A stretch of DNA of 64,000 nt from NCBI RefSeq assembly GCF_000143535.2, contig NC_037320.1, positions 868,001 to 932,000 on the forward strand, given 5' to 3'. Positions 12,101 through 23,390 of the stretch are shown one piece after another. Within the stretch, counting starts at the first letter, position 1, and each line of letters opens with the position of its first letter. The stretch comes from Botrytis cinerea B05.10 (taxonomy: Eukaryota > Ascomycota > Leotiomycetes > Helotiales > Sclerotiniaceae). The position numbers were made by a program, and so were the translations under genes. The notes under the pieces were generated by a model that was given only the letters and a program-made list of their open reading frames with translations, ran no database searches and had not been told where the DNA came from.

Positions 12101-12332
12101 CCATCCCAATACCTTAACTCAAACCTCCTTGAAAGCGAAACAACAAAGACATCCAAAAAATTCAGGCAGACAATTCGAGCTAAGCGATAAAAAAAGGGTC
12201 CGGAATCTTCTCCTCTATTATCTACTTCTTGAACTTTTTCTTCTTCGCTTTTTCTTCTTCACTTCTTCTGTTTTCTTTTTTCTTTTCTTCTACAACTTTT
12301 TCCACTACATCATCCACAACCCTTTCAACAAT
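12101..12332 (+). promoter_or_regulatory. pyrimidine-rich leader before the MGSS start codon
   Basis: The plus strand from about 12225 to 12300 is a long TTC/CTT-rich tract, followed by an A/C-rich run up to the ATG at 12333. CT-rich tracts of this kind are common just upstream of transcription starts and in 5' leaders of filamentous ascomycete genes. It supports transcription beginning here in the plus direction. The tract opens a spurious hydrophobic frame that should not be taken as coding. Confidence 0.45.
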
Positions 12333-13186
12333 ATGGGCTCTTCCGGTATGTAAATATCCTACTCCATTTATTTTTCTCTTTCTATTCTACTAGTTCAAAA
12401 GGTTCTTTATCATCATGCGATTGTTCAGATCCAAAACAACAATTGCTTTGATAGATGCCCCAACTTTAACCTATCTGATAGCCGCACTTGCCTTCCATCC
12501 TCGAGCCATTGTTCCTACACATAGATAGGTTGTTGGTTGGGCGAACTTCATCAAGTGAAGAGGTTCTTGATCATCGATTCATCTATCCTCGGGATTTGAA
12601 CAATTGATCGACGACCAAGATCTTTTGAGGCTTACCTGCCTGCTCTTCCATGCTTATTCCCAGCAAAAAAGTATCATATGCTGGAATCGAGCATCCTGAG
12701 ACTGATGTTTCAGTGTCTGCATTCAAGCCCGATATTGAAATGCCCAGATTTCCGGGATGGTACCTTTCACCTCAAAGCCATATACTAATTCTCCATTCTA
12801 TAAACAGACGAGGAGAGCGCCACCAGCAAATCAAGCAGCAACGAAAGCTACGCCTCCGGTAAGAAGTCTCACCTGAATCATAACCTCACTACCGCTACAT
12901 GTTCTAACTCCAGACAATCAGCCAAATCTTGCTTTAATGGATCCATGCGCTCTGTCGACTCGATCAACAACGATGGCAAGTGCATCTCTATTCATCATCA
13001 TCGTCACCGTCATCATAATGGTCATCTTGCTGACACTGTTCTTTCTACAGACCAGCCCTTTTATCCAGCTTGCTCATCATGTACGTGTCCTACCTCTCGT
13101 TGAGCTTTTGATTGTTTGTACTGACAAGAACAATAGTTGCTCCGCCAACTCCTACAGTAATCGAAACTGGTGGTAAGAAATTTTAA
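12333..13186 (+). CDS. small multi-exon protein (90 aa), or 5' exons of the next gene
   Basis: Four exons join in frame: 12333–12345, 12808–12858, 12922–13080 and 13137–13186. Introns are bounded by GTATGT, GTAAGA and GTACGT donors and CAG/TAG acceptors. The product is acidic and serine-rich at the start (D-E-E-S-A-T-S-K-S-S-S-N-E-S-Y), then has a basic, histidine-rich stretch (S-M-R-S-V-D-S-I … H-H-H-R-H-R-H-H). It ends with A-P-P-T-P-T-V-I-E-T-G-G-K-K-F. Alternatively the GTAAGA at 13173 is a donor. Splicing to the CAG ending at 13417 then enters the large open frame at 13423 in phase and gives one 824-residue protein. I slightly favour the fused model, because only about 240 bases separate the two. 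The first intron (462 nt) is long and could hide another exon. Confidence 0.45.
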
Positions 13187-13422
13187 ACTTCACTATCGTC
13201 GCAACTTCACTTTTGACACGGCTCAACGCACACCACTTGGCAGAATAAACATTCACTTTCTCCCATGACAACAAAACACGCTAGTGCGTGCATGTTTACC
13301 TATAATCATCCTCTGCTTCGCAGCCTCTTCTTTTAAACAACCTCTTTCCCTGATCTGATTGAAATTTTCTCTACCCACATTTTTTGATTGTTTAAAAGCG
13401 ATCTTGCTTTCCATCAGCTAAT

Positions 13423-15633
13423 ATGAATAATTACGAAGAAGAGGAAACTCCTCCATTTCTGAACCAAATGCTCCGACAAACCGCCAGTGACGGTTTTGGT
13501 CCTTCGGCCGAAGTTCCAATTTCTCAAGACAATACAGACAATGGCGCAGACCTTAATCCCTACCGCGCACCCTCAGAGGCCTCTCAGCAATCTCAGCAAT
13601 CGAGGCAGACTAAGCACGCCATGTCCACCACCGTTCCGCTCACCTACGAAGAAGCATGCCGAGAATTGAAGGCATATTGTGAAGAAAATATTCGAGATGG
13701 ATGTGGGCTTTCAGAGCGCGAGATTAACGTGATCGCATATGATGAAATCAGCGGCGAAACAAGTCACCACACGATCTTGTTAACTCTCAATCTAGATCTG
13801 AAGGATTTAATCTATGGATTGCAGAAGCTTATCGACCACCGCGAGCTTGACCCTAATTCTATCCACAGAGGCAAGGGCAAGTATTTGATTAGGCGTATCG
13901 ACGTTCGTTGTGGTAAGCGTGATATGGACGGGTTTCTACCAGCTATTGAAGGCGTTGTGACCGATGCAACCTCTCACACTTCGCTCAATATGCCAAATCC
14001 ATCTGCACAATGGGTAACCTGGAATTGCACCAGTGGTGGTCCAATGAACGACTATTGGGACCTGTATCGCACCGCTATACAGCTTGGCGTTGCAGGAAAC
14101 ATTCCTGTTTTGAGACTTCATACTGTCAAGTGCGGAGACACCTACGATATTAAAGACATCGGCCATATCTTTGATGCTGACGGCTCCAGACACCAAAGAG
14201 TCAGACGTTTCTCAGGTGGTAAGCCACCAGGCGGCGGTATCTTCGAAAAGGCAACATCTACAAATGGGGTATCGAGTGGATTGAACCCTATCGCATCTGC
14301 GTTCAAGTTTGGTGCAACTTTTGATGAAATTGTCGACGCTTCGAATACTCTATTACCTACAACAGATTACAAGGGCAAGGGCAAGGCAGTCGAGATACAA
14401 AGTTCTAACAACAGCGGCCTATTGCATGAAAGCGAATACATAGATGCGAGTAGGAAGGTCACCGTTGATACCACTGCAACAGAGTGGAAGAAAGCTCCTA
14501 TTCCTGACTGGGATAGCTTGACTCCCGCTATCAATCACAATCCCGGTGGATACCAAGCGAAGCCAACTTCTTGGACATACTGGCAACGAATTGGCGGTGA
14601 TCCGGAAACACACAAACAGTTCCCTCTAGGCCATATCCCCTACCCCGTGTCATCAGATATTGACCACTGCGATTTTCTTCCAGGAGAGCCAATTGACATG
14701 AAATCTTCAATTTCTTCTGCGATGAAAGCAATTGCGAAAAATGAGAAGCCAGTTATGCCAAAACTGAGTGCTCAAGAACAGGCAATTCTCGATGATATCG
14801 CAAACCAGACAAGAAAGGAGTTTAATAAAGCCAGAGGTTTTGATCAGGAAGATGATGATCTTTTTATTCCAACTGCCAATCCAAACTGGAATCCCAATGG
14901 CTCCAAGGATCAGCTTACGAGGGACAGAGAAGTTGCATCGGGTATGACCAGCATGGCCAGCATTCCCACAAGATATCAAACCCAAGCAGCCATTTCTGAG
15001 ACTAGGCAAGGACCACCATCTTATGTCGCCGCATACTACAATCGCCCAACACAGCAAAATACAATGGCTGGTAATATGGCTGGTACTTCTCCAAGTACAA
15101 TGTCTGGTACAGATTCTTCTGCTATATTTGCATCACCACATGCCACCCAGAGCAAATCTACATTCCCATCCGGTGGTCGGGCAAGACCTTTCACACCCAG
15201 TCAGATGACGTCGTTTCAAGCATTGAACGCTGGAAGTAGACCTAGCACACCTACCCTTCGGTATGGTGGTAGTACTAGCTCGTTTGCAATGCCAAGCACA
15301 AGTATTGGTTTTAATGCCCCTCCTAACACCATCTCTCGCAGCCGACCATCCTCGCCTGCAAATTTGAGTCAGATCACAGACCAGCTGTTCAACTTGAATA
15401 TGACCAACCCCCAGGGACAATTGCGCAGTCACAACAATCAATTGATTGTTCCCAATTCTCGATCATATGCCGCAGAACTCGGAGCCAATCAAAATACCTC
15501 GTCTGCTCAGGGTCTTGGTAATCTTTCACAGAATTCTGAATGGAACTTCACCCAGGAAGGGACCAAGTATCCCTTTGGATACAATTTTGAGTTTGGTGGC
15601 AATGGAGGCAATGGAAGCACCGGAGGAATCTGA
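13423..15633 (+). CDS. large low-complexity cytosolic protein (736 aa main exon)
   Basis: Uninterrupted 736-codon frame starting M-N-N-Y-E-E-E-E-T-P-P-F. Residues about 65–280 look like a folded region with regular hydrophobic spacing, including C-G-L-S-E-R-E-I-N-V-I and a W-V-T-W-N-C-T-S-G-G segment. A second ordered block near residues 350–430 is rich in W, Y and P (W-D-S-L, W-T-Y-W-Q-R-I-G-G-D). From about residue 500 to the end it is disordered and S/T/P/N/G-rich, finishing with glycine repeats (F-G-G-N-G-G-N-G-S-T-G-G-I). No signal peptide or membrane segment is seen. I do not recognise the family. The start may be internal if the upstream exons (12333–13172) belong to the same gene. Confidence 0.75.
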   Translation: MNNYEEEETPPFLNQMLRQTASDGFGPSAEVPISQDNTDNGADLNPYRAPSEASQQSQQSRQTKHAMSTTVPLTYEEACRELKAYCEENIRDGCGLSEREINVIAYDEISGETSHHTILLTLNLDLKDLIYGLQKLIDHRELDPNSIHRGKGKYLIRRIDVRCGKRDMDGFLPAIEGVVTDATSHTSLNMPNPSAQWVTWNCTSGGPMNDYWDLYRTAIQLGVAGNIPVLRLHTVKCGDTYDIKDIGHIFDADGSRHQRVRRFSGGKPPGGGIFEKATSTNGVSSGLNPIASAFKFGATFDEIVDASNTLLPTTDYKGKGKAVEIQSSNNSGLLHESEYIDASRKVTVDTTATEWKKAPIPDWDSLTPAINHNPGGYQAKPTSWTYWQRIGGDPETHKQFPLGHIPYPVSSDIDHCDFLPGEPIDMKSSISSAMKAIAKNEKPVMPKLSAQEQAILDDIANQTRKEFNKARGFDQEDDDLFIPTANPNWNPNGSKDQLTRDREVASGMTSMASIPTRYQTQAAISETRQGPPSYVAAYYNRPTQQNTMAGNMAGTSPSTMSGTDSSAIFASPHATQSKSTFPSGGRARPFTPSQMTSFQALNAGSRPSTPTLRYGGSTSSFAMPSTSIGFNAPPNTISRSRPSSPANLSQITDQLFNLNMTNPQGQLRSHNNQLIVPNSRSYAAELGANQNTSSAQGLGNLSQNSEWNFTQEGTKYPFGYNFEFGGNGGNGSTGGI

Positions 15634-18600
15634 TTAATGGAACAGCGTGGTAAATTTGTAGACTGGATATGTACCGGTCAACTTAGATGAATGGTTGGGA
15701 TGTTCATATTGATTTCTGGTAATAGTATGGCTCGAAGAGACTTCATTCGGATTTTTCTAGCAGAAAGCGATTTCGGGATCTATCATCGGGCAAGATACTA
15801 TAGTTTAGTCTTCGGAAACACCAATCGACCAATGGCTGAGATGTAACCGTTGATCCACCATTCAATTCAGCGTTTTTTTTTTTTTTAATTAAATGCTTGC
15901 AAATATTCATGTGATCAAGTGCAATTTATGAACAAAGATGCAGATACTGCTGGGATAAAACGCCATATTCCCCGCAGATACCTAACTGCTTTGTATTGAC
16001 GCGAAGGCAATTATTGGGGAAAGTCTGCTCGAGAACAATCTGTTAATTGCCGAGGACTGGGCCAATCGTATAAACTGCCGGATGAGGTGTGGGATATCTA
16101 TTTTGTACCGCAAATCATTGATATTTGGTGCAGATCTTAGATCGTTTCGATGACATGCAGCGACGAAATATATTACATATGTCAGGATACCGTGCAATCA
16201 GCTGAGGTTATATGGCAATATCTGTAGGATATCAATTTGCCTGGCCACAGATTATGATCTGAATACAAGAAATCAAATTGGCAACAAGCGGGTCGTATCC
16301 ACGAAGCCGGCCTTGGTGGCTATCCCAATGGCCTGGATTTTAATCTGCTGGCTGGGTCAATAAGCTGGCCCTTGTAAGAAATACACCATTCACCGAAGAC
16401 GAAAATGTACGAAATTGTAAGTATTGTCACTTCGCATATTGCAAGACCGAATCGAGTCCATCTCGTGTACTGCCGAGGATGCGTACCACTAATATAGCAA
16501 CATAATTTAACCCATATTGGACTTTGAGTTGTGCCAGAATTGATCGAGGCGGCGGGAGGGCTTGCTGGAGTACGTCAAGATAAGAGACCTGCAAAGGCAG
16601 AGGATATGGCATTATTCATGAGAGGAGCAGCATGTGCAACCACAACACTAACGAGTCGTTCGATTGTGTGCCTCCGCAGGTTGTATGCAAGGTTGTATAT
16701 TTTAGTACCGATCATTGGGAGATATTACTCGTCCCTAATGAATTCTAGTGTGATCCAAATGTTCGACGGCAGCAGCTGCCTGCGTGAAGTGGTGTGAAGA
16801 CTCTAGGCATTTATGACGACGTTGGACCTTTCGCCCCTCTTTCCTTATTCTTGGGTTCTTTTGTGCATAATGACCATCGCATGGTCGTCATCGGAGAGTC
16901 GAAAGTGTTCGTACACTGCAAATGTATACTCAACGGGTTGAGTGGTGATTCGCATGCTCCAATCGATTGATCATAGCTATCTATCGAATGTGCGTCTGCG
17001 AAAGGGATCAATTGATTGGATTGGTATGGGATATTAGTCCGGTCCCTTGTTGGACGAAAGCCACGAATGCAAGTTGGAGTGGTGGATGAATTGAAGCTTG
17101 ACGCTCGCCGCTCGTGTGGAGAGAAATGAAGTGATTGATGATGTGATGAATAAAAGACGGTGGTTGAACGCAACGGTAAACGTGTCGGCTATTGGTTAAT
17201 TGTGGGCACGCCGCTGAAATGCAAGGATAGATAAGGTTACATACATGCTGTATGTATGGAAGTACCGTCCACTAACTCCAAACCCTTGGAAATTTGGAAA
17301 TCATCTCAAGACAATTGTAGATGAGAGTGGAAAATGGAAGCGGAAGTGGAGATGGGAACGAGAAAGGAGTCAATATACGATTGTGCACTCGGTTATATCA
17401 GCACGCTCAAAGCGTTGAGTACCGTCGATGGTCGAATACAGACCTTTCTCCTGGAATCCAAACCTCAATGATAACTACCCATCCCCCTACATGCTCTCGA
17501 AGGACTGCTTCGCCAATCCGAGTAGATGAGCATCTTACCCAGTATGCATCCCCCATACCTATATCCACCCATCACATAACCTTCATGCATGCCCCATCCG
17601 AGCCATCGCCGTCCATATTCGTGACTTGAGACTGGCTTTGAGCAAATCATTGTATTGGCACCTCCGATCCATCCTATCAACAGGCACAATGGCCAACGGT
17701 ATGAGAATTGACGCACAATCCACGGCGGGGGCTTGTATAAGTTGTATTGTATAGTGTCCGATATGCACGTTCGATTTGCTCAGATGCTTTACTCATGTTC
17801 AGCGCTAGGCACAACAAGGAAAGAGAAGTGTCCATTCATCATGTACGAAGCACATCTTGTCGGCGAGCAGGCGGCGAATGGAGGGAGCATAATTTCCAGC
17901 ACAATCATATTCCGTTACCGCTGTTGCCGCTTCCATAAGACCCCGTGAAATGCCACATCCGGAGTACATAGGCGTGGCGTGGAGAACATCCTTCCAAGGG
18001 AACGGTCTAGGATCCGACCAGTTCAATATCCCAGACCCGAAGTAGATTGGTTTCGCCCTTATCGTTGAGTGGAAATCTTTCTTCGAACGTGCGTTTCCTC
18101 GTGAATCAATACTTAACACGCACCGCAACCTCGCATCTGGTCTGCATTCTTTCTCCAATTGCATTCTACACCGTGGGTGGCGACCAAGACGCAGCTGCCA
18201 AATACACACATAGTACGTACTGCGAATCAATTGCACCCCCATACAGCTCGCCGCATCGCGTGGGATGGCTTGGTGGCCGAGTATCAACAGATAACCCCCT
18301 ACGGATCATACACGAGCCCCAACGAAGCCATGCAATTTGCACTCCCGAGCGATCGCCTCTTGATCTAATCCGGCTGACAGGAACCATTGGAGTGTTAGCT
18401 GTAACTACCCACGACGGAGCAGGGCACCAATTGACGCTTACTAATACCGGTGAGTAAGAAATGTTTATATTTGTCCATTCGCCTCCTTTCCCAACACTTG
18501 ACTCGAAACTTCCTCTGCGATTGGCATTTCAAATCCCAAGCCTCCATGGATGAGTGGATTACAAGCAGCAAGTGAGTAAGAAGTCTTTTACTCACACTCC

Positions 18601-19196
18601 GTACCAAACGTTATGGTGCCGAGTCACCATCTGGAGTCGTAAGACAATTATTTATACACACACGGCGATGACAGGGGATTTGGTCAACGGATGTCGAGGT
18701 TAACTATATTGAAAAAAAATGGTGGTCAACTACCTACCTACATACATCATACATCATACAATAACATAAGACACCACAAGACACTCCCATCTCCCACAGC
18801 GTTCAATGAAATTACTTAATGTTTGATAATCGACGCATCTTTGCTTCTTCCAATATTTACGTTTACAATGATTCAAGCATGGTTGTGGGATCGAGGAAAG
18901 GTTAATTCCTTCCTGGGTTGGTTCTTGAAAATGTTCATAAAGAAAGCCTCGCGCGCGCTCCATTTCATCGTATATATCTAGGAGAACCACATCGTTCCTC
19001 CCACAAACAGATTCCATTCAACGCTTTTAAATATGCCCCGTTCCTCCTGAATCTTTCATTGCATAAAGTCGCAACTGGTACATTTTCTGCTCACACAGCA
19101 TGCGAAACCACACATGCAGCAACTGATTTGTCATTGTCTCGATAGATTTCGGTTCGCACTTCACGTTACTTGGTGCATCTGGATCCATCAAGCATC
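15634..19196. other. 3.5 kb without a supported gene
   Basis: No gene or RNA is recognised. A T-run lies at about 15872–15886, a small palindrome (ACATACA TGC TGTATGT) at about 17240–17257, and a CTAC/CATAC-rich stretch near 18731–18761. Overlapping frames on both strands at 17805–18457 show no motif or splice continuity. Part of the right end is presumably the promoter of the ABC transporter gene. Confidence 0.5.
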
Positions 19197-22100
19197 ATGG
19201 AGACATCGTCCACTCCTGTGGCTTCACCAAATGTAAGTCCGATAGTCGATGACATTCCGCGACATTGAAGAAAGCTGGTTACTTCCAAATGTTCAACCGT
19301 TCTTGGAGTAATGAGGCTCTTCAGAACCAGCGGCAGATATACCTCGAACAACACAATGATACTCTGCTAATCGTTCAATAGCTCTGGTTTGCTCTGAAGA
19401 TCCTACGATATACGTACCCGACTCTCGTCTTTTTCTATTTCTTCATCGCCCTTGGTATCACTGTGTGTTACATGCAAGCAGAGAAATCTCAAGTCCAGGA
19501 TCAGTATGTTCGTCGTGGGCTGATATTGTGCTTCATTGGAGGTCTTACCGGAACATATGTACGTCATTTACACCCCAGTGCGTAATTTTGTTCCTCTAAT
19601 ATATCTTTGATGATAGGCTGTCGAAATAATTGTCGCCATTATCAAGTCGTCGGTGGAAAACTGGAATCCAGGACAAGACCGAGTTGTAAGTGGAATTTTT
19701 CTCGCTCCAGGGAGGATTAAGCCACGACGCGATGGTCCAAATGATTTGCGCTGTTCAGATTGACATATTGAGGAAGAAGTTATTGATTGTCAGGAATGAA
19801 CTTTTGTGAAAATCTCAGTCTGAATGATAATTTAATTGTTAATTCGCACTGGAGATAAAAAGGTGCTCTAGAGTATATAGGCATTTGGGAGACATTTGGC
19901 TTCAGCGTGCGACTCACTTCAGGCATCGTGTGGTTGGACTTTCTTCTGATTTTCTATGTTATCGTCTCGATTATGTCTTTTTTACTTTGACTAACCTTCT
20001 AGGTTTACCTCATCTCATCAACTCTGGTCTTTCTGGTTGAGATAATTGCCCTCGGAGACACGAAATTTCCTACATGGTATCCATACTATGGAACTTGGGT
20101 CATAGGTCTTTGCGTGGAAATCTGCTTAATCACTTTACCAAATGTGTTTTCTCCGCCGCCCAACTCGGCTTTCGATTACATACTCATTACTATACAAGCT
20201 ATGAGAATCTTCAATCTCATCGCCTTACCTGTTATCTACTTATATATTCGCAACACAGACATAGTACCCGAAACTATCGATGCAGAACGACAATCACTAT
20301 TAAAGAAGCCCTCGGATCCATCCAGCTCCGAAAGCTCCACCCTAAACGGGAATGGATATGGCACAACGGGTGAGTCTACTACCCAAGATCATGAAGATGT
20401 AGGAGACGAGTCGGATACGGCCAGTATAGCTTCGGAAGACTCTTATCTGAAAGATCAGCGCAAATCAAAAGAGGCTATTGCGAAAAGACTTAAGGAAGAC
20501 GGAAACTGGTGGACTTACCTCAAGGGATTTTCTGTGAGTGCTCGAAATTCAAATCATGATTCCGAACATTTAGACTAATCACCAATTTCAAGATGTTTAT
20601 TCCTTTTGTTTGGCCAGTGAATCACAAAATGCTCCAGCTCAGGGCTGTTCTTGTTGCAATCACTTTATTGGCAAGCAATGCTTTAAATCTTCTTGTTCCA
20701 ATACAGTTTGGTATAATGGTGCAAAGCCTAATCAACTATACTGGGGGTGGTAAGTAACGCTTCAGTGGCTATCAAAGGAGCTTCCAATAGTCCAGACTAG
20801 CAGGCTAGATTTTATCTTCCATCATTTGAAGGACCTCAATACATTCAAAAATTTGAATATTGCAATTGTCTTAAAATCAACAACCTGCCATTATCGACCT
20901 GCAGTCTGGACTATTGGGAACTGAGTTCGTAGGACCTTCTCTAACCTACCTATATAGATCATAGCCATAACATTTGGACGCCTGTCCTTCTATACTCGCT
21001 TCTTAGGTACATAAACGGCGGTTCGTGTCTCACAGTAATAAGAACATGGCTCTGGAATCCCTTGGAACAGTACGCATACAAAACACTCAGTTTAGCCGCC
21101 CATAGCCATATCATGAACTTGTCTTCCGATTTTCATGACAGCAAATCATCCTCGGACCTGTTTCAGGTAGTACATGGAGGTCGATCGGTCGCAGATTTGA
21201 TGGAGATGATCTGTTTTCAGGTAGTCCCGATGATTATCGATTTGGTCATCGCGTTCATCTACTTTGGTGCCTTTGGACCTTATATGTTTCTTGTCTTGGT
21301 TGTCACATTTGTATCTTATATGTATGCTACGGTAAAACTGATCTCCATGAGAACAAATCAACGCCGGGATTACATAACATTTGCCAGAAAGGAATGGACA
21401 ACAGGGCAAGAGTCACTGGATGGCTGGACGACTGCCAACGTCAGTATTTATGTCGCAATCTTTTACACAAATGCTAATGAAATACTAGCTTTTCAACATG
21501 GTACCCTACGAGAATGAACGCTACTCCGGAGGTAAAATTACCCCCTGACACAGCCTTCAGGATTGATTAATTGACTAACTTGTTGTAGTCATCAAAGAAC
21601 ATATTGACTCTAAATGGGCCTATGAATGGTTCTGGTACATTGCTTCCATGGCAAAAAGCTTGATTATGTGCTTTGGGCTGACAGGCGTACTCTGTCTTGG
21701 TGCCTATTCGGTAGTGTATGAAGGTCAGACTGTTGGAAAGTTCACTACCTTGCTTATGTTTTGGGGTCAAATACAAGGTATGACTTTGTTGAGGTCCTCA
21801 TTATGTGCATGGATACTAAACCTAGCCCAGAACCACTATCATTCCTTGCTTCGGCATATAGAACTATCTCTAGTTCCTTGATAGATGCCGAACGCCTTCT
21901 TGAACTACTGAAAACAGAGCCCTCAATCAAAGAAGCTCCTGATGCCAAAGACCTAGAGATTACCAAATGCGAAATTGAGTTCAACGATGTCTGTTTTTCC
22001 TATGATGAGCGAAAGCCTATCTTGAAGAATGTTAGTTTCTTTGCTCCAGGTGGAAAGACGATTGCATTTGTCGGTGAGACTGGCGGAGGTAAATCAACAA

Positions 22101-23009
22101 TGTTAAAATTGATGGATCGTTTCTATGACGTCAAATCAGGAAGTATCAAGATTGATGGTCAAGACATTCGAGACATCAAAATGCACAGGTAAGACGAAGA
22201 TTCAGATACTCAGTACTCTCATTGACATGGAATTATAGTCTGCGCAGCCATGTTGGTGTTGTTCCACAGGACCCTACTCTTTTCAATGATACCGTCATGA
22301 ATAATATTCGATATGCTCGTTTGGATGCAACCGACGAGGAAGTATACGAAGCCTGTAAAGCTGCCGCCGTTCATGACAAGATTATGAAATTTGCAGATGG
22401 TTACAATTCTAAAGTTGGTGATCGTGGCGTAAAACTTTCGGGCGGAGAGAAACAACGTGTTGCGATTGCTCGTGCTATACTAAAGCAGCCAAAAATCATT
22501 CTGCTCGATGAAGCTACCAGCGCTGTTGACACAGAGACGGAACAAAAAATTCAGGAAGGATTCAATGCATTGTGCAAAGGTCGAACAACGTTTATTGTTG
22601 CGTGAGTTTTGTTCGATACATAAAGCATATTTTCTTCGTACTAACTGTTATTAGTCATCGATTGTCAACTGTGATGAATGCTGATCATATTGTTGTTGTC
22701 ATGGATGGCCAGATAGTCGAACAAGGATCTCACGATAAGTTGTTTCACTCCAAGGGGCGATACGCAGACCTATGGGCGAAACAAATCTTCGTCAAACCTT
22801 CTGACAGGAAATCAAGGTCCAAATCCAGATCAAAGAGCCCTGCAAAAAAGGATGCAGCTCTCCTTAACGATCTCGCTACCGAGGACAAGACGGTCAATCT
22901 TGCGACAGCAGCAAAAGATCATGACCACTCACAGGACGATGGAATGGGGGATGATAACGACAAAAGCTCCAGCGTCAAATCAAAAGATGTAAGTGATGGA
23001 TCAAGCTAA
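19197..23009 (+). CDS. HMT1: HMT1-type vacuolar ABC half-transporter (919 aa, 11 exons)
   Basis: ABCB-family half-transporter of the heavy-metal-tolerance (HMT1/ATM-like) type. By family it moves phytochelatin or glutathione conjugates and related peptides across the vacuolar membrane using ATP. Exons: 19197–19232, 19382–19558, 19617–19685, 20003–20533, 20593–20749, 20958–21439, 21489–21531, 21589–21777, 21831–22188, 22239–22601, 22655–23009. The sum is 2,760 nt and every junction is in phase. There is an N-terminal extra membrane domain, an acidic linker ([12 protein letters not shown]), a six-helix domain, then one nucleotide-binding domain. That domain has Walker [10 protein letters not shown], signature L-S-G-G-E-K-Q-R, Walker B I-I-L-L-D-E-A-T and the H-loop A-H-R. 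The C-terminal tail is charged and K/S/D-rich. Length fits fungal HMT1 proteins. The exact substrate cannot be told from sequence. Confidence 0.9.
20776..20926. mobile_element. MITE-like inverted-repeat insertion inside an ABC-gene intron
   Basis: The 208 nt intron 20750–20957 contains a perfect 15-base inverted pair, CCAATAGTCCAGACT at 20784–20798 and its complement at 20903–20917. Imperfect pairing extends it to about 28 bases on each side. Other short introns of the gene are 49–63 nt, so roughly 150 bases look inserted. There is no coding capacity. A stable hairpin of unknown origin is the alternative. Confidence 0.55.
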
Positions 23010-23390
23010 ACCTCAAAAGTTTTGAATATATAAACTCGCATACGGGAGGTTATGGGAAAATAGCAAGTTTGCTTTGGTGGCGTTTGAATCTGCACTAAAA
23101 CATTTATTTAATATATATCCAATTATACTACATATCACTGTGATGAGCCTTGAAACCAACCGCAGTGTGGTGGTATGGAAATCAAATCCTTGTGAAATCT
23201 ATACATATCTAACAATAACATTTATGTAATGCATAACGAATAGGCAATATCTAGGAGTGGCTTTATCTAACATACTCAGGAATCAAAACGCAAAGCAGGC
23301 GAACTTAATCATGCGAGCCTACTCTCAAAGGCAGATTCTTCGAAACTCAAGATTACTAATCTCAGTAAACCCAAGTTCCCCGCAGGTGGC
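23010..23390. other. short intergenic region downstream of ABC gene
   Basis: AT-rich 3' region of the transporter followed by the promoter of the next plus-strand gene. A frame at 23257–23625 overlaps the next gene in another phase and is regarded as a shadow. I see no clear core promoter element. Confidence 0.4.

Noticed and set aside
12129..12353. Hydrophobic plus-strand frame rich in Phe and Leu
   Set aside because: It is a direct translation of the TTC/CTT pyrimidine tract that forms the leader of the next gene.
12590..12630. tRNA T-arm-like word GGGATTTGAAC on the plus strand
   Set aside because: No matching acceptor stem, D-arm or anticodon arm at tRNA spacing. It lies within a predicted intron.
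18259..18300. tRNA-like A-box word TGGTGGCCGAGTATC
   Set aside because: No B box (GGTTCGANNCC) follows at the right distance and no cloverleaf can be formed.
17805..18457. Overlapping 160-codon minus and 136-codon plus frames
   Set aside because: Neither has a recognisable motif or splice-supported extension, and they overlap each other on opposite strands.
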